Part shown: positions 24,618 through 32,517 of the stretch, piece after piece
How positions within the stretch are numbered: the first letter of the stretch is position 1
Layout: every line of letters begins with the position of its first letter
NCBI GenBank assembly: GCA_031396835.1
Contig: JANNLO010000254.1
Span: 1-34,211, forward strand
Direction of reading: 5' to 3'
DNA: 34,211 bases
Origin: Snowella sp031396835
Lineage (GTDB): Bacteria; Cyanobacteriota; Cyanobacteriia; Cyanobacteriales; Microcystaceae
Program-made: the position numbers and the translations under genes
Notes under the pieces: model-generated
The model's database searches: none
What the model was told of the DNA's origin: nothing
The model's input: the letters and a program-made list of their open reading frames with translations, nothing else

Positions 24618-24711
24618 ACTGATTTCCAAATCTAGATCTGTGCAAACTTCGAGTTAGGATCTAAACTGATTCCCAAATCTAGATCTGTGTAAACTTCGAG
24701 TTAGGAGCTAA
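24618..24711. repeat. Two tandem copies of a 47-base repeat
   Basis: Copy one 24618-24664 and copy two 24665-24711 are directly adjacent and differ at three positions. Each unit contains the palindrome ATCTAGAT and a mini-hairpin AACTTCGAGTT. Copy two reaches into the stop codon of the SIMPL gene (24708-24710), so the repeat may serve as its 3' end. This looks like a recent duplication. Confidence 0.75.
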
Positions 24712-25421
24712 TAAGTTATTTGTAAGGTCACAGAAGCTCTAACAGATTGTTCTCCGCCAATTACGGGTGTAGAAGGTGCAGCAGAAGCTCTCATGGCAAA
24801 ATCAGCTTGCATTTTAGGCATAATGGGAGGATTCGCTCCATTGATCTGAATACTCACAATGTCCTTGGAAGTTAAATTCAAAGATTGTAAGACTGATTCT
24901 GCTTGAACTTGCGCTTCAATAGTGGCTTTTTTTAAGGCTTGTTTTTGTGCTTCGGCGATCGCTTGATCACTTGCCAAAAAACTTACGCCATTAATACGAG
25001 TTATTCCTATTTTAACTGCCTCATCTATTAATTCGCCTACTTTTTCTGTACTGAATCGAAAACTGACGGTATTAGAAGCAATATAACCTGTTAAGCGTCG
25101 TTGATTGTTGGTGTAGTCATAGTTGGGTTGGAGTTGAACACCAGTTGTTTGTAATTTTTGGACTTGGCGCGATCGCAGTAAATTAACAACAGCAGCAGTC
25201 TGGTTTGCAACTTCTTTTTGAACTTCATTGGCTGAGCGTCCATTAACCTCAACGCCCAAACTTACCTCAGCGAGACTGGTAGCAATATTTTCTACACCCT
25301 CTCCCGTCACAGTTAGCGTGCGTAATAATTTTTCTTGGGCTTGGACAGGAGAAATCGTGCTACACATAAAAATACTGATAAGAATAGAAATTGAGCGTAC
25401 AGAGATTAATGATAAATTCAT
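24708..25421 (-). CDS. SIMPL (DUF541) domain protein, exported
   Basis: A 237-residue protein with an N-terminal signal peptide (hydrophobic core SISILISIFMCS, likely cleavage after VQA near residue 28). It is followed by a SIMPL domain: LRTLTVTGEGVENIATSLAE, TTGVQLQPNYDYT, GYIASNTVSFRF, then the helix AIAEAQKQALKKATIEAQVQ and the terminal SVRASVTLQI. SIMPL proteins are periplasmic or outer-membrane-associated homo-oligomers of little-known function; the eukaryotic relative binds a signalling kinase. It probably acts in the periplasm. Its stop codon lies in a tandem repeat. Confidence 0.9.
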   Translation of the reverse strand: MNLSLISVRSISILISIFMCSTISPVQAQEKLLRTLTVTGEGVENIATSLAEVSLGVEVNGRSANEVQKEVANQTAAVVNLLRSRQVQKLQTTGVQLQPNYDYTNNQRRLTGYIASNTVSFRFSTEKVGELIDEAVKIGITRINGVSFLASDQAIAEAQKQALKKATIEAQVQAESVLQSLNLTSKDIVSIQINGANPPIMPKMQADFAMRASAAPSTPVIGGEQSVRASVTLQITY

Positions 25422-25596
25422 GATTCAATTAATATTAGATGCTATGTTAGATTTATTTTAGATTAACAATTATTTAAGCCAAAAGTTACAGATTCATGAC
25501 TCTTTTTCAACTGTGCATATCTATTCTATTTTGAACATATTTCATGTTACCAGCATGGTCAGTAATTTTATTTTTTAATTTTGGAAAAATTTTTCT

Positions 25597-27291
25597 ATGG
25601 TTGTCAAAGCCTTTGATTTTAGTCATTATTATATTTATTCAGAAATTTTTGATTTTCTCCACGAAATGGCGATCGCGTATCCAAGTTTAATACAACTAAA
25701 AGTAATTGGCCAAAGTTATGCAAAAAAAGATATTTGGATTGCCATTTTAACTCAGCAAGAAACGGGAAATTATCTGGAAAAACCTGCTTATTGGGTAGAT
25801 GCTAACACTCATGCGGGAGAAGTGACGGGTTCGGCGGTTGCTTTATATCTTCTTTATAAACTTTTAACTCAGTATGGACAAGACAGCCAAATTACTCGTT
25901 TACTGAACCAACACACCGTTTATATTCTGCCTCGTTTAGCGATCGATGGTGCTGAAAAATATTTAACGACTCCCTATCGTTTGCGTTCTAGCATTCGTCC
26001 CTATCCTTATCCTGAAGAACGAGACGGGCTACATCGAGAAGATATTAATCATGATGGTCTGATTTTACAAATGCGGATTCAAGATCATTGTGGCGCGTGG
26101 AAAATTTCGGATCAGGATGATCGTTTGATGATTCGCCGTGAATTGGATGAATTTGACGGAATTTATTACACACTTTTACCCGAAGGCCAGATTGTTAATT
26201 ACGACGGCTACGAATTTAAGATTGCTCCATCGTTGGAAGGAATGGATTTTAATCGCAACTATCCCCATCTCTGGACTCCTGAAGGACAACAAACTGGAGC
26301 GGGAGATTTTCCTTTTTCTGAGCCTGAAACCCGTGCTGAAGCAGAATTTTGGCAACAAAACCGCAATATCAATGGTTTTATTAGTTATCATACTTATTCG
26401 GCAGTTATTCTTCGTCCCTATAGCACCCACGCCGATGAACATTTTCCTGTCGAAGATCTGGAAATTTACAAACTTTTGGGCGACAAAGGCGAAGCAATCA
26501 CAGGTTATAAATGTATTTCGCCTTACCATGATTTTCGCTATCATCCCAAAGAAATTACAACGGGCGTGATGGATGATTTTGGTTATGATCATTATGGCTG
26601 GTTTGGTTTTACCATTGAACTTTGGGACGCACCGACGCAAGCAGGAATCAAAAAAGAAGATTATATTCGTTGGTTTAGCTGGCATCCACCCGCCGATGAT
26701 TTGCTTTTGATGAAGTGGAATGATGAGGAATTAGGCGGAACAGGTTTTATTCGTTGGCAGCCTTTTGAGCATCCCCAATTGGGAAAGGTAGAAATTGGCG
26801 GCTGGGATGAAAAAGCAATGTGGCAAAATGCTCCTGCTCAATATTTACCTGAAATCTGTGAAAAACAAGCAAATTTTGCGATCGCCCATGCCCTGATGTC
26901 TCCTCGACTTGCGATCGCCCAAACCAAGATTACTTATCAAGGCGCGGATATTTATCATCTGGTTGTTCAAATAGAGAATCAAGGATTTTTACCGACTTAC
27001 ACTAGCCAAAAAAGTTTGGAACGCAAGGCAGTTCGTCCGATTGAAGTAATATTATCTTTGCCAAAAGAAGTGACTTTAATTAGTGGTCAACGGGAACAAG
27101 AAATCGATCATTTAGAAGGACGAGCAAATAAAGCTTTTTCTTCTTTTATCTCAAATTCAGGCGGTCTAGATTACCGTTGTCATTTGGAATGGGTAATTAA
27201 AGGGTTAGAAAAAAGTGAAATTGAGGTAATCATTTTTTCGGAACGTGCAGGCACAATAAAAACTCAAATTTGTTTACAACGCTCAGAATAA
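25597..27291 (+). CDS. M14-family zinc carboxypeptidase
   Basis: A 564-residue protein with an M14 peptidase domain (about 10-370). Zinc ligands are H72 and E75 in NTHAGE and H265 in SYHTYS. The substrate-carboxylate pair N219-R220 is in MDFNRNYP, and the catalytic E341 in FTIELWD. The last 180 residues form a second, beta-rich domain (YHLVVQIENQGFLPTYTS), as in other M14 enzymes with a transthyretin-like or Ig-like tail. There is no signal peptide, so the enzyme seems cytosolic; it may trim peptides or modify protein tails. The gene is alone on its strand and ends in a bidirectional terminator shared with the small gene at 27364. Confidence 0.9.
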   Translation: MVVKAFDFSHYYIYSEIFDFLHEMAIAYPSLIQLKVIGQSYAKKDIWIAILTQQETGNYLEKPAYWVDANTHAGEVTGSAVALYLLYKLLTQYGQDSQITRLLNQHTVYILPRLAIDGAEKYLTTPYRLRSSIRPYPYPEERDGLHREDINHDGLILQMRIQDHCGAWKISDQDDRLMIRRELDEFDGIYYTLLPEGQIVNYDGYEFKIAPSLEGMDFNRNYPHLWTPEGQQTGAGDFPFSEPETRAEAEFWQQNRNINGFISYHTYSAVILRPYSTHADEHFPVEDLEIYKLLGDKGEAITGYKCISPYHDFRYHPKEITTGVMDDFGYDHYGWFGFTIELWDAPTQAGIKKEDYIRWFSWHPPADDLLLMKWNDEELGGTGFIRWQPFEHPQLGKVEIGGWDEKAMWQNAPAQYLPEICEKQANFAIAHALMSPRLAIAQTKITYQGADIYHLVVQIENQGFLPTYTSQKSLERKAVRPIEVILSLPKEVTLISGQREQEIDHLEGRANKAFSSFISNSGGLDYRCHLEWVIKGLEKSEIEVIIFSERAGTIKTQICLQRSE

Positions 27292-27296
27292 AACTG

Positions 27297-27337
27297 AAAA
27301 AAAGAGCCAACAAAAAAATCTAATTAGCTCCTTTTTT
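27297..27337. terminator. Bidirectional terminator between convergent genes
   Basis: AAAAAAAGAGC and GCTCCTTTTTT pair with one bulged base around an AT-rich 19-base loop, with T runs in both directions. It lies six bases after the peptidase stop and about 27 bases after the small minus-strand gene. Confidence 0.55.
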
Positions 27338-27363
27338 AAAACATTTATTTATTGGTTGATTGG

Positions 27364-27516
27364 TTAAAACATACCCAGAAAAACCAAAGTGATAAACACC
27401 ATCACAAACAAGGTTATTACACCCAAAAATGGTATCCAGGGTTCGTGATTAAAGGTTTCAAGATATTTATTTACTTGCTTGTCTTTTGCTTCGGGCCGCC
27501 AAATCATGGGTTTCAT
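27364..27516 (-). CDS. 50-residue single-span membrane protein
   Basis: Start ATG 27516 is preferred because GAGAGG lies nine bases upstream; a GTG at 27552 would add twelve residues. The protein has a polar N-terminus (MKPMIWRPEAKDKQVNKYLE) with the Trp/Pro segment HEPWIPFLG, then one membrane helix (about 28-50, LGVITLFVMVFITLVFLGMF) reaching the C-terminus. Such one-helix proteins are frequent as small subunits of photosystems, NDH-1 or cytochrome complexes in cyanobacteria, but this one does not match a family I can name. A terminator follows it. Confidence 0.7.
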   Translation of the reverse strand: MKPMIWRPEAKDKQVNKYLETFNHEPWIPFLGVITLFVMVFITLVFLGMF

Positions 27517-27591
27517 CGCGTAGTACCTCTCTCGAAATGAATTTGTAATCACTTCTACTAAAATTTTATCTTTTAGATTAGCAAACCGTCT

Positions 27592-27619
27592 TGACTCAAA
27601 AGGAAGAGTTTATATAAAT
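27592..27619 (+). promoter_or_regulatory. Possible plus-strand promoter antisense to the small gene's leader
   Basis: TTGACT (27592-27597) followed after 15 bases by TATAAAT (27613-27619). No plus-strand gene follows; the transcript would run antisense into the GerMN gene. Spacing is short, so this may be chance. Confidence 0.25.
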
Positions 27620-27729
27620 ATCGTTTTTTGTCGCATAAATGTATCAGTTCATATTAATAATAATAATTCGTCAATTGATCAGTTTTAACCATGTATTATT
27701 GTCAAAGGCATGATTTTGATTTTTCCAAA

Positions 27730-28389
27730 CTAACTTTCAAAATTTTCTTTAAACCATTGACGAGTAATTGGTTGCTCAATAATTAAACCTTCACCGCCCA
27801 ATGTTTCTAAAGGTTGACCTTCCACACTAATCCAAATAGGCGTATTAGGATTAAGACTAGATGCTGTGTATATTATTTGCCCCAGTCGTCCAGCCATACT
27901 ATCACTGCCACCGCCTTCAGTAAAATTAGCTGATAAATTTAGATAAACTCCTTGAGAATTGACTTTTAAACTTAATAATTGAGTGCCAGTTGGAATCAAA
28001 CTCATTGCGGGTTGTGTCGGAGTTTGGCTTAAAAGTTGTTCTAGAGCAGTTTGTAAAACTTGATTTTTATTGGTAGATTTTTGAACAGAAACAGTATTAC
28101 TTAAAAACTCTAATTTTTCCTTATTTGCTGTTACCCAATAAATATTTGCTTGAGATTGTACGATATTATTTTCTGGCTTCTGAATTAGTGGTTTTTGAAC
28201 AACATTTGGTTTTTCAGGAATAGGTGAAGGAATAACAGTTTCAAAGTTCGGCGATCGCGTTGGAGAAGAGGAAGGAGATGAATTTAAACTATGGAATGCC
28301 CACCAAGCTGCACCTGTTCCTGCGGTGAGAATGGCTGCAATGATTGCTAATATGAAACCAAATGATCTATTCTGATTTTGTTTTGCCAT
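27730..28389 (-). CDS. GerMN-domain envelope protein
   Basis: A 219-residue protein. A single N-terminal membrane anchor (about 10-32, FGFILAIIAAILTAGTGAAWW) is followed by a Ser/Pro-rich linker (36-75). A GerMN domain (about 80-205) comes next: IYWVTANKEKLEFLSNTVSV, ALEQLLSQTP, LLSLKVNSQGVYLNLSANF, GGRL-type SMAGRLGQIIYT. GerMN was first seen in spore germination protein GerM but is common in cyanobacteria, where it probably acts at the cell wall. The start has a strong GAGGGG site very close to the ATG. Confidence 0.88.
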   Translation of the reverse strand: MAKQNQNRSFGFILAIIAAILTAGTGAAWWAFHSLNSSPSSSPTRSPNFETVIPSPIPEKPNVVQKPLIQKPENNIVQSQANIYWVTANKEKLEFLSNTVSVQKSTNKNQVLQTALEQLLSQTPTQPAMSLIPTGTQLLSLKVNSQGVYLNLSANFTEGGGSDSMAGRLGQIIYTASSLNPNTPIWISVEGQPLETLGGEGLIIEQPITRQWFKENFES

Positions 28390-28664
28390 AACCCCTCTTT
28401 TTTAAATGAAGATTAACTTTAGTTTAACGCTTTTCTTCTTTACCAATTACAAAGTTTTATTTAACTTAAATTTTCATATCTCAATCGTAAAACTTAGTTT
28501 TAATTTACAATAATAATAGTCACGTGATCGCCTTAAAAGAACTCAGAAAAACATTAATTTTTAAACTTCAAATAACATTTATTATCAATATTTAAAAAAT
28601 TCTATTCTTCGTACAAAAAAGACCAGATTAATTCCAAGTTTGTATCGAAATATATTGAAAAAAA

Positions 28665-29996
28665 CTATAATTTTGGAGTAAGAATAATAGCAGGATTTGT
28701 ACCACTACTTTCTTTATTAATCGTTTGAATTTGATTTAAAAAATAATCTTCTCCATCTTGATACCTTAAAGATCTCGCTAGGGTTAAAGCTTGTTGATAA
28801 GCTGTTAAAGCAGGTTGATATTGTTTTGCTTCTTGATAAATTTGACCAATGGCTTCATAGGTTTTCATTAAACCATAATAATTATAAGATTGCTGCTCAA
28901 CTTTTAAAAGTTTTTGATAAATTTGTAGGGAATAACTCGGCTGATTATTTATTTTATAAAGATTAGCTAACTTTTTAAGAGCTAAACTTGAGGCTCCATA
29001 TTGTTGCAATGACCAACTTAAAGAAAAGGCTTCTTGATAATTTTGACTAGCTTTTTCAGGTTGTTTCAGCGTGTCATAATCATCTCCAATAGCAATTTTA
29101 AGATCAGAAACTAATTCAATTTTTTTATCTTGAAAATAACGATTAACTAACTTTTCTTTAATTTTAACTGCATTTTCAGGAAGCAAAGATTTACTATAAA
29201 TTTCAGCTAATTTTTGCAAATAAATTCCTTCATCATAGGCATTTTGTTCGCCTTGAGCTTGAGTTAATAAAATTTCGTAAACTTCGGCTCCATTAGAATA
29301 ATCAAATTTAGCGAGATAAAGTTCTCCCAAAATTCTTAATGCTTGTTTTTCTGCTTTTAGATTGTTTTGTTGACGGGCTGTATTGCGAATTTGTTGATAA
29401 ATTTTAATAGAATCATCCAAGCTTCTAGTCTGTTGATAAGCTCGCGCAAAAGCAGTTAAAATCTCTGAAGTTAACGGGCCATTTTTTTCTTGTTCTTGCT
29501 TAATTAATGCCAATCGTCGATGAATAACCGCAAGATCTTCTTTACGATTTTTTTCCCAAGCAAGTTTTCCAACTCTTCCCAGTGCATCAATTTCGCCCAA
29601 TGTTCCCAAACTTCTTCTACCCCGTAATTCCCGATACCAAATTTCAAAAGCGGCTTCATAATTCCCTGCCTCGGCTTGAACTTGGGCTTCTAAATTGAGT
29701 TTATCCAAGGATTCTGTCAATTTTCTTCGCTGTAAAGGTGTAAAAGGAATCTGAAACGGAATCAAGGGATCTGGAGGATATTGCATTAAATCTAGAGGAT
29801 CAGGTTTGGTAAGTTCGGGATTTTTTGCAGGGGGTAAAATCGGCATAGCGGCAATAAGTTCAGAAAAATTCATCCCAGATTGCCAACTATTTTCCTGCGC
29901 GATCGCCCGTTTATCATCACTTATCTGCAACTCAAACATTGCACACAATAAAAAGAGAAAAACTTTAGAAAAACTTTTAGAAAAAGAATAAATCAT
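28665..29996 (-). CDS. Exported TPR-repeat protein
   Basis: About 443 residues from ATG 29996; the frame is open to a TTG at 30038, but the ATG puts the signal peptide at the N-terminus (core VFLFLLCAMF, likely cleavage at AIAQ). A Pro-rich linker (PILPPAKNPELTKPDPLDL) leads into roughly eight helical repeats of TPR type, for example NYEAAFEIWYRELRG and QYQPALTAYQQALTLA. The protein probably sits in the periplasm and acts as a scaffold. No catalytic domain is present. The 276-base gap to the GerMN gene holds no other feature. Confidence 0.85.
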   Translation of the reverse strand: MIYSFSKSFSKVFLFLLCAMFELQISDDKRAIAQENSWQSGMNFSELIAAMPILPPAKNPELTKPDPLDLMQYPPDPLIPFQIPFTPLQRRKLTESLDKLNLEAQVQAEAGNYEAAFEIWYRELRGRRSLGTLGEIDALGRVGKLAWEKNRKEDLAVIHRRLALIKQEQEKNGPLTSEILTAFARAYQQTRSLDDSIKIYQQIRNTARQQNNLKAEKQALRILGELYLAKFDYSNGAEVYEILLTQAQGEQNAYDEGIYLQKLAEIYSKSLLPENAVKIKEKLVNRYFQDKKIELVSDLKIAIGDDYDTLKQPEKASQNYQEAFSLSWSLQQYGASSLALKKLANLYKINNQPSYSLQIYQKLLKVEQQSYNYYGLMKTYEAIGQIYQEAKQYQPALTAYQQALTLARSLRYQDGEDYFLNQIQTINKESSGTNPAIILTPKL

Positions 29997-30130
29997 AAAA
30001 TTAAAAAGTGCTTGATTGTGAACTAATTTTTTCGACAAATTAATGGCACAATAGATAAAAAGTTACTCTAAATTAATTTAGCTGTATCAAATCCTAACAT
30101 AACTTGACTTCTATTCATAAAAAACCAGCA

Positions 30131-31282
30131 ATGAAAAGATTAATTTACAGACTTTTGAGTTTATTTTTTATCATTACTCTCACAGCTTGCGGAAGTTTAC
30201 CTCAAGTAAGTGCAGAAGAGCGTTTATTTTTAAATATATCCTTAGAATATTTAGGAGAATATGAATTACCTAAACAAACTTTTCAAGAAACTAAAGTTGG
30301 AGGATTATCTGGATTAACTTATGATCGACAAAATGATCGATTTTATGTTATTTCTGATGATCGTAATAAGCCTCATTTTTATACTTTAAAAGTTGATTTA
30401 AAACCTAGTGCAAATAATTTAACTAAAATTGATCAGATTAAGATTGAAAAAGTAACTTTTCTCAGAAATGAAACAGGTGAAATTTATCCACCGATGACGA
30501 CTGATCCTGAAGGAATTGCTTTAACTCCTAGAGGTACTGTTTTTATTGCTAGTGAGAGTGATAACCGCATTAATGCTCTTCCTTTTATTGGTGAATTTGA
30601 CTTACAAACAGGAAAAATTAAAAGCTATTTAAGACTACCAGAAAAGTATTTACCATCGATTAAAGATAAAACTAATATTGAGCCTCGTGGGATACAAAAT
30701 AACATGGGTTTTGAAAGTTTAGCTGTGGGTTATACTAGCACTTTAAAAGATGATCCGTTTCGTCTTTTTACGGCTATTGAAAACCCTTTATCTCAAGATA
30801 TTTCTGAGGATAAAACTCTTAAAGAATTACCTTTACGTTTTTTACATTATGTAATTAATTCGATTGGTGATCCTGTTATTATTAGTGAGAATTTATATCT
30901 AATTAATCCACCTCCTAGTGGAACTGTTAGTAATGGATTAAATGATATTATAACTTTAGAAAAAGAAGGTTATTTTATTAGTTTAGAACGTAATTTTGGA
31001 CTGGCAGGATTTGGGGCCAAACTCTTTCAAGTAGTTAATGCAAATGCCACTGATACGTCTCTTATTTCTAGCTTTAAAAATAGTTCAGAAAGTGTCGAAT
31101 CTCTACGGAAACAATTGTTACTCAACTTAGATGATTTAGGCATTGATTTAGATAATTTGGAAGGGCTAGCTTTTGGACCAAAATTACCTGATGGCAGTCA
31201 AACTTTGCTATTAGTTAGTGATGATAATTTTAGCGATCGCCAGATTAATCAATTCTTACTTTTTCGCGTAAAAATTAATTGA
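30131..31282 (+). CDS. Lipoprotein with phytase-like esterase domain
   Basis: A 383-residue protein from ATG 30131 (an upstream TTG at 30104 would only extend the signal). The signal peptide MKRLIYRLLSLFFIITLTAC ends in a lipobox LTAC, so it is lipid-anchored. The rest fits the 'phytase-like/esterase-like' beta-propeller family: GGLSGLTYDRQNDRFYVISD, TTDPEGIALTPRGTVFIASE, NMGFESLAVGYTS and LDNLEGLAFGPKLPDGSQTL. Family members are thought to act on phosphate esters, but activity is unproved for most. It diverges from the TPR gene and ends 12 bases from a convergent oxidoreductase gene. Confidence 0.88.
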   Translation: MKRLIYRLLSLFFIITLTACGSLPQVSAEERLFLNISLEYLGEYELPKQTFQETKVGGLSGLTYDRQNDRFYVISDDRNKPHFYTLKVDLKPSANNLTKIDQIKIEKVTFLRNETGEIYPPMTTDPEGIALTPRGTVFIASESDNRINALPFIGEFDLQTGKIKSYLRLPEKYLPSIKDKTNIEPRGIQNNMGFESLAVGYTSTLKDDPFRLFTAIENPLSQDISEDKTLKELPLRFLHYVINSIGDPVIISENLYLINPPPSGTVSNGLNDIITLEKEGYFISLERNFGLAGFGAKLFQVVNANATDTSLISSFKNSSESVESLRKQLLLNLDDLGIDLDNLEGLAFGPKLPDGSQTLLLVSDDNFSDRQINQFLLFRVKIN

Positions 31283-31294
31283 AATTAAATATTT

Positions 31295-32461
31295 TTAACC
31301 AATAGGAAAAAACTGATCAATCACTGGATCATTCCCCTGAATTGCCCAAGTAGCAAAATGTCGAGCGAGGGGCGGTGCGTAGGCTAGAGGACTGGTAAAC
31401 CCTGAAAAAATATGTATTCCGCCCATATGCTTGATTTTCCCGATTAAAGGTCGGTTGGGATCACTAAAAGCGACTAAACAATGATGACAAGTTCCAGGAA
31501 CATTAGCTAATTTAGGTAAAATTTTGGCGATCTGGGAACGAATTTCGGCTTCACTTCTAACTAAGTCGGGAATACTCAGAGGATCGGTAATAATCTGGCT
31601 AATTTGTCCGATATAAAAACTACCGTCTAAAAATTGAATCGCGCCTGCTTCGGTAATTTCTGCTATCAATTTAGGTTTTGGGGGATTCCAGTCAGATTCG
31701 TTTTCAGGTTGTCGGGAAGCAAGTTCAATTTGTAATCTTTGCAAAGTAGCGGGCATCACTAGCGATCGCAGACGAATATTTAAGGGCGGCGTTTTAATAA
31801 CTTGAGTATGACTAAAATAAACAGGAATCTGAATATTATTGACTTCTAGGAAAGAACGGCTAAAGGCTCCTGCACAAATTACCGTATTAGCGGCTTTGTA
31901 GGTATTGTTTGGCGTGATAATCCCGAAAACTTGCCCATTTTCTTTCAATAAACTAATAACAGGTTCAATTTTTATGGTTCCACCTAATCTCAGAAATGCC
32001 CGTAAATAAGCCAAAGTAGTCTTCTGTGCATGAATATGACCATGAGCAACCATCAAGACTCCCGCGATCGCATCAGGATTGAGCAGAGGTTCTAGTTCAA
32101 TAGCTTCTGCAACAGTTAAATAATCGGGCGGATTTAGACAATTTGCATAATTTTTGCGGACAGTTTCGGGATCATGATCACGAGGAATCGTTAAGACTAA
32201 ATTCAGTTCTCGATATTCCGTTTCACCTTCTAATTCTTGAGCAAGATTACCTAAAATTTGTTTAGATTCCTGACAGAGTTGCCGAGTTAAACTTGTACTT
32301 CCCGACCAATAGGCAACACCGCCATAACTGTAATAAGTGGCACTTTGGGGATTTTTCTCTTTTTCTAATAAGAGAACTTGTAAGCCTTTTTTATCCAACT
32401 CATAAGCTAATGCTGCTCCCGTAATCCCTCCTCCAATGACAATCCAATCATAGTTTTTCAT
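31295..32461 (-). CDS. FAD-dependent amino-acid oxidase-like protein (DAO family)
   Basis: A 388-residue flavoprotein with the dinucleotide-binding fingerprint IVIGGGITGAALAYEL near the N-terminus and the acidic LLLEKE end of the second strand. It has the DAO-family layout: substrate domain in the middle, and a C-terminal FAD-contacting segment FSGFTSPLAYAPPLARHFA. It resembles glycine oxidase, D-amino acid dehydrogenase and sarcosine oxidase; the substrate cannot be picked from these. No covalent-flavin motif or thiazole-synthesis fusion is seen. Start ATG 32461 is used; an in-frame TTG lies nine bases upstream. Confidence 0.88.
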   Translation of the reverse strand: MKNYDWIVIGGGITGAALAYELDKKGLQVLLLEKEKNPQSATYYSYGGVAYWSGSTSLTRQLCQESKQILGNLAQELEGETEYRELNLVLTIPRDHDPETVRKNYANCLNPPDYLTVAEAIELEPLLNPDAIAGVLMVAHGHIHAQKTTLAYLRAFLRLGGTIKIEPVISLLKENGQVFGIITPNNTYKAANTVICAGAFSRSFLEVNNIQIPVYFSHTQVIKTPPLNIRLRSLVMPATLQRLQIELASRQPENESDWNPPKPKLIAEITEAGAIQFLDGSFYIGQISQIITDPLSIPDLVRSEAEIRSQIAKILPKLANVPGTCHHCLVAFSDPNRPLIGKIKHMGGIHIFSGFTSPLAYAPPLARHFATWAIQGNDPVIDQFFPIG

Positions 32462-32517
32462 TGTGATCAATAATTGTTTTTAAAACAACACCTTACCTAT
32501 AAAGTGATAACTTGTCA

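Noticed and set aside
26138..26685. Two long open frames, one on each strand, inside the carboxypeptidase gene
   Set aside because: They lie wholly within a well-supported M14 gene with all catalytic residues, and their products show no family features.
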